DNA from: Chloroflexota bacterium
GTDB lineage: Bacteria; Chloroflexota; Dehalococcoidia; RBG-13-53-26
DNA: 7,218 nt
Direction: 5' to 3'
Assembly: GCA_030616195.1 (NCBI GenBank)
Contig: JAUWXW010000080.1
Span: 1-7,218, forward strand
Part shown: positions 6,349 through 7,218 of the stretch, piece after piece
Layout: every line of letters begins with the position of its first letter
How positions within the stretch are numbered: position 1 is the stretch's first letter
Program-made: the position numbers and the translations under genes
Notes under the pieces: model-generated
Database searches by the model: none
Seen by the model: only the letters and a program-made list of their open reading frames with translations
Told to the model about the DNA's origin: nothing

Positions 6349-6726
6349 ATGAAAATAGAGTTTGTCCATCCCAATCTAGGCGAAGAGGTGCCAGCCCGCG
6401 CTGGCTATTACGTTCTACTTGAGGAGAACATATTGCCCTATAAGGGCCGAGAGGTCATCTATATATTAGGGCACGCATGTCTCGAGGCCTCGTGATGTGG
6501 CAACGGTAGTTGGGGCTACGTGGTAGTCCCGGGGTTCCTGACTAGGAGGCACATCCGTGGTGGAAACGGCTCACCGCAAGTGTCCGAAGTAGAAATCATC
6601 CAGGATGACGAGACTCGCAAGAGTATCAGGCGGTCTCTGACTGAAAAGCATCCGGGTCTCCAGATAGAGGTATGGACAACAGCATATGCTCAATCTCCAT
6701 CGGGTTCGACCGCTGTAGCGAAGTAA
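6349..6726 (+). CDS. Candidate small selenoprotein of unknown function, TGA at codon 49 read as selenocysteine
   Basis: From the ATG at 6349 (AGAGG six bases upstream) the frame runs 48 codons to TGA at 6493-6495 and then, in the same frame, 76 more codons to TAA at 6724-6726. Both halves look like one soluble protein: GREVIYILGHACLEAS (33-48), the TGA, then CGNGSWGYVVVPGFL (50-64), then SPQVSEVEIIQDDETRKSIRR (around 76-96). Read as Sec the core is S-U-C-G, an adjacent Sec-Cys pair suited to redox or metal chemistry. From memory, unverified, small anaerobe proteins with SCCG followed by VPGY/VPGF exist, which would place Cys where TGA stands here. A hairpin fitting a bacterial SECIS starts 16 bases after the TGA. 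The tail after EVW (about 110-125) is simple and probably unstructured. There is no signal peptide or membrane segment. Alternatives are a nonsense pseudogene or a sequencing error. If TGA is a true stop, only a 48-residue peptide is made. Confidence 0.68.
6493..6530 (+). promoter_or_regulatory. Putative bacterial SECIS element (UGA plus downstream hairpin)
   Basis: The UGA is at 6493-6495. GGGGCTAC (6512-6519) pairs with GTAGTCCC (6523-6530) in an unbroken 8-bp stem with one G-U pair, extendable by two U-G pairs. It closes a three-base loop GUG at 6520-6522. The loop begins 24 nt after the UGA and starts with G. Published bacterial SECIS criteria ask for a short apical loop with G among its first two bases, roughly 16-37 nt from the UGA, on a stem of several base pairs, and this fits. 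A smaller hairpin CAAC-GGTA-GTTG (6501-6512) sits between. Confidence 0.6.
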
Positions 6727-6730
6727 GAAT

Positions 6731-6760
6731 GTAGGGACCGAGCTTTAGCTCGGTCCGAAA
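6731..6760. repeat. Palindromic repeat, TTTAGC type, copy 2
   Basis: GGACCGAGCT (6735-6744) and AGCTCGGTCC (6747-6756) form a perfect 10-bp stem around TT. The GTAG start and the GCTTTAGC core are the same as in the repeat at 991-1041. It begins four bases after the TAA of the candidate selenoprotein gene, so it could double as a transcript end or stabiliser, although there is no following T run. Confidence 0.75.
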
Positions 6761-6818
6761 CTGTCGCTAGAGAAACGTAGAGGTCATTAACAAAGTAAAT
6801 TGACGTTTTCCTGAAGGA

Positions 6819-6838
6819 TGAAGGAATCACTTCCTTCA
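6819..6838. terminator. Inverted repeat between convergent genes, possible bidirectional transcript end
   Basis: TGAAGGAA (6819-6826) and TTCCTTCA (6831-6838) form a perfect 8-bp stem with a four-base loop. It lies between the plus-strand gene ending at 6726 and the minus-strand gene ending at 6894. Neither side has a clear T tract, so an intrinsic terminator is not proven. The rest of 6761-6893 shows no gene. Confidence 0.35.
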
Positions 6839-6893
6839 CCTACTCTATCAGCTCTATCTCACGCCACTTTGCTTCACCTGGCGAACTTTATGT

Positions 6894-7193
6894 TTAGAAG
6901 TCGCCGGGGTGCTCTGCCTTCTTGAACCAGTGAGTCGGAACCACCAGGAAGGTGATAACGGAAAGTTTAAGGATAAGCCTTATGAGCGTCCTCAAATCCC
7001 TGAGATTGACGCCGGCCCGAATCCTCCAGCGTACCGGCTCGAGAGTGTCCACGTGCAGGATAAGATAATCGCCCTGACGGGTTACATCGGCGATTTGGGC
7101 TACCAGCTCAGTCTTCCCCAGCCCTGTCGATCTGAATAGCATACTATAACTAGCTCCTTTCAGCGTACTATATATACCCTTTTTGGCGGGCAT
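6894..7193 (-). CDS. Small hypothetical protein, 99 residues
   Basis: I cannot name a family. The frame runs from ATG at 7193 to TAA at 6896-6894. Composition is protein-like. The N-terminus is basic (MPAKKG); GLGKTELVAQIADVTRQGDYLILHVDTLEPVRWRIRAG (24-61) reads as an ordered alpha/beta core. Hydrophobic LIRLILKLSVITFLVV (70-85) could be an amphipathic or membrane-associated helix, and the C-terminus is polar (KKAEHPGDF). The LGKTE string is not a Walker A motif because the preceding glycine pattern is missing. An in-frame TGA lies at 7199-7197, so the ATG is the furthest possible start. That same TGA could be the stop of an upstream gene three bases away, suggesting an operon continuing beyond the window. 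GGTGA just upstream is a weak ribosome site. It could be a conserved lineage-specific protein; no function is claimed. Confidence 0.6.
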   Translation of the reverse strand: MPAKKGIYSTLKGASYSMLFRSTGLGKTELVAQIADVTRQGDYLILHVDTLEPVRWRIRAGVNLRDLRTLIRLILKLSVITFLVVPTHWFKKAEHPGDF

Positions 7194-7218
7194 CGGTCAC
7201 CATCTGAGGCTCTTGCCA

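Noticed and set aside
6048..6374. Minus-strand ORF of 108 residues over the GGTAAA array
   Set aside because: Its C-terminal part is only the translated repeat (Tyr/Leu/Val/Asp simple sequence), and it overlaps the promoter and the start of the better-supported plus-strand gene.
6520..6726. Independent 68-residue ORF starting inside the right-hand gene
   Set aside because: It is in the same frame as the 6349 start and is better explained as the part of the candidate selenoprotein downstream of the TGA.

Overview
This window looks like a piece of an anaerobic bacterial genome that uses folate- and corrinoid-based one-carbon chemistry. My best guess is an uncultured Chloroflexota (Dehalococcoidia-like) or similar sediment anaerobe. 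The guess rests on gene content (MttB-family methyltransferases, a methyl-THF:corrinoid methyltransferase, a stand-alone MetH-activation-like protein) and on the style of the palindromic intergenic repeats. No marker gene fixes the lineage.

Left two thirds (1-4839, all minus strand): a corrinoid methyltransferase cluster read right to left. The order is a MetH-activation-domain-like protein (4162-4839), a complete MttB-family substrate:corrinoid methyltransferase (2711-4150), a methyl-THF:corrinoid methyltransferase of the pterin-binding fold (1890-2699), a B12-binding corrinoid protein (1088-1780), and a second MttB-family gene (772 down to the window edge, C-terminal half missing). The first genes overlap or are 11 bp apart, so an operon is likely. 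Inferred flow: a methylated substrate, probably a quaternary or tertiary amine or betaine, gives its methyl to the corrinoid protein via MttB; the pterin-binding enzyme moves it to tetrahydrofolate; the activation-like protein may rescue oxidised Co(II) corrinoid. Neither MttB has an in-frame amber codon in the part visible, so pyrrolysine is not expected there. A palindromic repeat and a structured leader separate the corrinoid gene from the second mttB.

Middle (4840-6348): a gene-poor stretch of about 670 bp with an imperfect inverted repeat, then a small stand-alone MshEN (GspE/PilB N-terminal) domain protein on the minus strand. A 380-bp divergent intergenic region follows, with a phased array of GGTAAA repeats and an extended -10 promoter facing right.

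Right end (6349-7193): the most interesting item. A plus-strand reading frame of 125 codons is interrupted by one in-frame TGA (6493-6495) directly followed by a Cys codon, and protein-like sequence continues to a TAA at 6724. An 8-bp hairpin with a GUG loop sits at the distance from the UGA expected for a bacterial SECIS element. I propose a small selenoprotein of unknown function (motif S-U-C-G), which a standard gene caller would split or miss. A second palindromic repeat lies just after its stop codon, followed by a convergent small hypothetical gene.
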